Assembly (NCBI GenBank): GCA_003641545.1
Contig: QNAU01000005.1
Span: 1 to 15,365, forward strand
Direction of reading: 5' to 3'
Origin: Thermotoga sp.
GTDB lineage: Bacteria > Thermotogota > Thermotogae > B21-G9
Length of the DNA: 15,365 nucleotides
A program made the position numbers and the translations under genes. Each line of letters opens with the position of its first letter. The stretch's first letter is position 1. Below, piece after piece: positions 14,913 to 15,365 of this stretch. A model generated the notes under the pieces. It was not told where the DNA came from and searched no databases. It worked only from the letters and a program-made list of their open reading frames with translations.

Positions 14913-15365
14913 TCACGATTCCGCCCTTTCCCCTCTCTTCAGAAGATTTTCAATCGCGTTTATTATTATGGACAACCCTACTTTGTTCTCCCCACCCCAT
15001 GGCAAGACTAAATCACAATAATACTTCTGAGGTTCTATGAAGGTTCTGAAAGAAGGTGCAACGAATTTTCTGTATTGTTTCAATATGCTATCTATGGATC
15101 GTCCCCTTTCTTTGGTGTCCCTCTCTATCCTCCTTATCAATCTTTCATCCGCCGGTGCATCCACATACACCTTGAAATCGAAGAGGGATCTCAATTTTGC
15201 GGTGTATATGACGAACAATCCCTCAACCACGATCAAATCCTTCGGTTCCACTTCGTTGAATATCCCCTTCTCCCTCCTGTAGGTTACCATGTTATAAACC
15301 GGTACTTTAACTTTCTTTCCCTCCTTCAGCATTTTCAAATGTTCCTCGAACAATTCCAGATCCAA
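14913..15365 (-). CDS. Nucleoside (uridine-type) kinase, C-terminal part only
   Basis: The last 150 codons of a gene whose start lies beyond the right edge. The fragment matches the C-terminal half of the phosphoribulokinase/uridine kinase P-loop family: the strand PKDLIVVEGLFVIYT (where the kinase reads IVVEGxF/L), FKVYVDAPADERLIRRIERDTKERGR (lid and base-contacting region with arginines), then SFRTFIEPQKYYCDLVLPWGGENKVGL. The Walker A motif and any N-terminal domains are outside. In Thermotogota, as I recall, such kinases often carry an N-terminal TGS/threonyl-tRNA-synthetase-like region; whether this one does cannot be seen. It would phosphorylate a pyrimidine nucleoside or a related compound. 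It is followed after one base by the dehydroquinate-synthase-like gene, so the two are probably coexpressed. Confidence 0.85.
   Translation of the reverse strand: MDLELFEEHLKMLKEGKKVKVPVYNMVTYRREKGIFNEVEPKDLIVVEGLFVIYTAKLRSLFDFKVYVDAPADERLIRRIERDTKERGRSIDSILKQYRKFVAPSFRTFIEPQKYYCDLVLPWGGENKVGLSIIINAIENLLKRGERAES

Noticed and set aside
1..15365. Search by eye for CRISPR repeats, insertion sequences, integrase or phage genes
   Set aside because: No direct-repeat array, no terminal inverted repeats flanking a transposase and no mobile-element protein were seen; gene packing is continuous.

Overview
The window reads as a stretch of ordinary chromosome from a bacterium of the Thermotogota (Thermotoga-like lineage). 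The placement is an inference. It rests on the very Thermotoga-like HslV and L28 sequences, on purine-rich coding strands that favour AGA/AGG for arginine and ATA for isoleucine, on tightly packed genes with strong GGAGG ribosome-binding sites, and on small outer-membrane-type proteins beside housekeeping genes. The genus cannot be fixed from the sequence alone. There is no CRISPR array, insertion sequence, phage gene or rRNA.

Layout. Positions 1-404 hold two tRNA genes pointing away from each other, tRNA-Asn(GTT) on the minus strand and tRNA-Leu(CAG) on the plus strand, each with its own sigma70-like promoter and neither encoding the 3' CCA. From about 405 to 11092 runs one plus-strand gene cluster: rpmB (L28), a small two-helix membrane protein, an OB-fold/HD phosphohydrolase of the YhaM type, a phosphohexomutase, topA, ddl, hslV, hslU, dprA and two small secreted proteins that look like outer-membrane barrels. 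Almost every junction is a 4-base ATGA/GTGA overlap or a gap of a few bases, so this is very probably one operon of about eleven translationally coupled genes, with a weak candidate promoter just before rpmB.

From 11093 to the right edge everything is on the minus strand, transcribed toward the first cluster: a nucleoside (uridine-type) kinase cut by the window edge, a degenerate 3-dehydroquinate-synthase-like protein, a membrane-anchored SPOR-like protein, a radical SAM protein of the TIGR01212/YhcC type, and murB. The stop codon of murB directly abuts the stop codon of the last plus-strand gene with no base between them and no visible terminator.

Together the genes cover translation (L28, tRNAs), DNA topology and DNA uptake or processing (TopA, DprA), protein turnover (HslVU), cell-wall precursor synthesis (Ddl, MurB, perhaps the phosphohexomutase) and the envelope (two barrel-like proteins, the SPOR-like protein). 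I see no new defence or mobile system. The most unusual items are the dehydroquinate-synthase-like protein lacking the catalytic metal ligands, a topA carrying four zinc ribbons whose end overlaps a ddl gene with no well-placed conventional start, and the pair of unrecognised barrel-like proteins.
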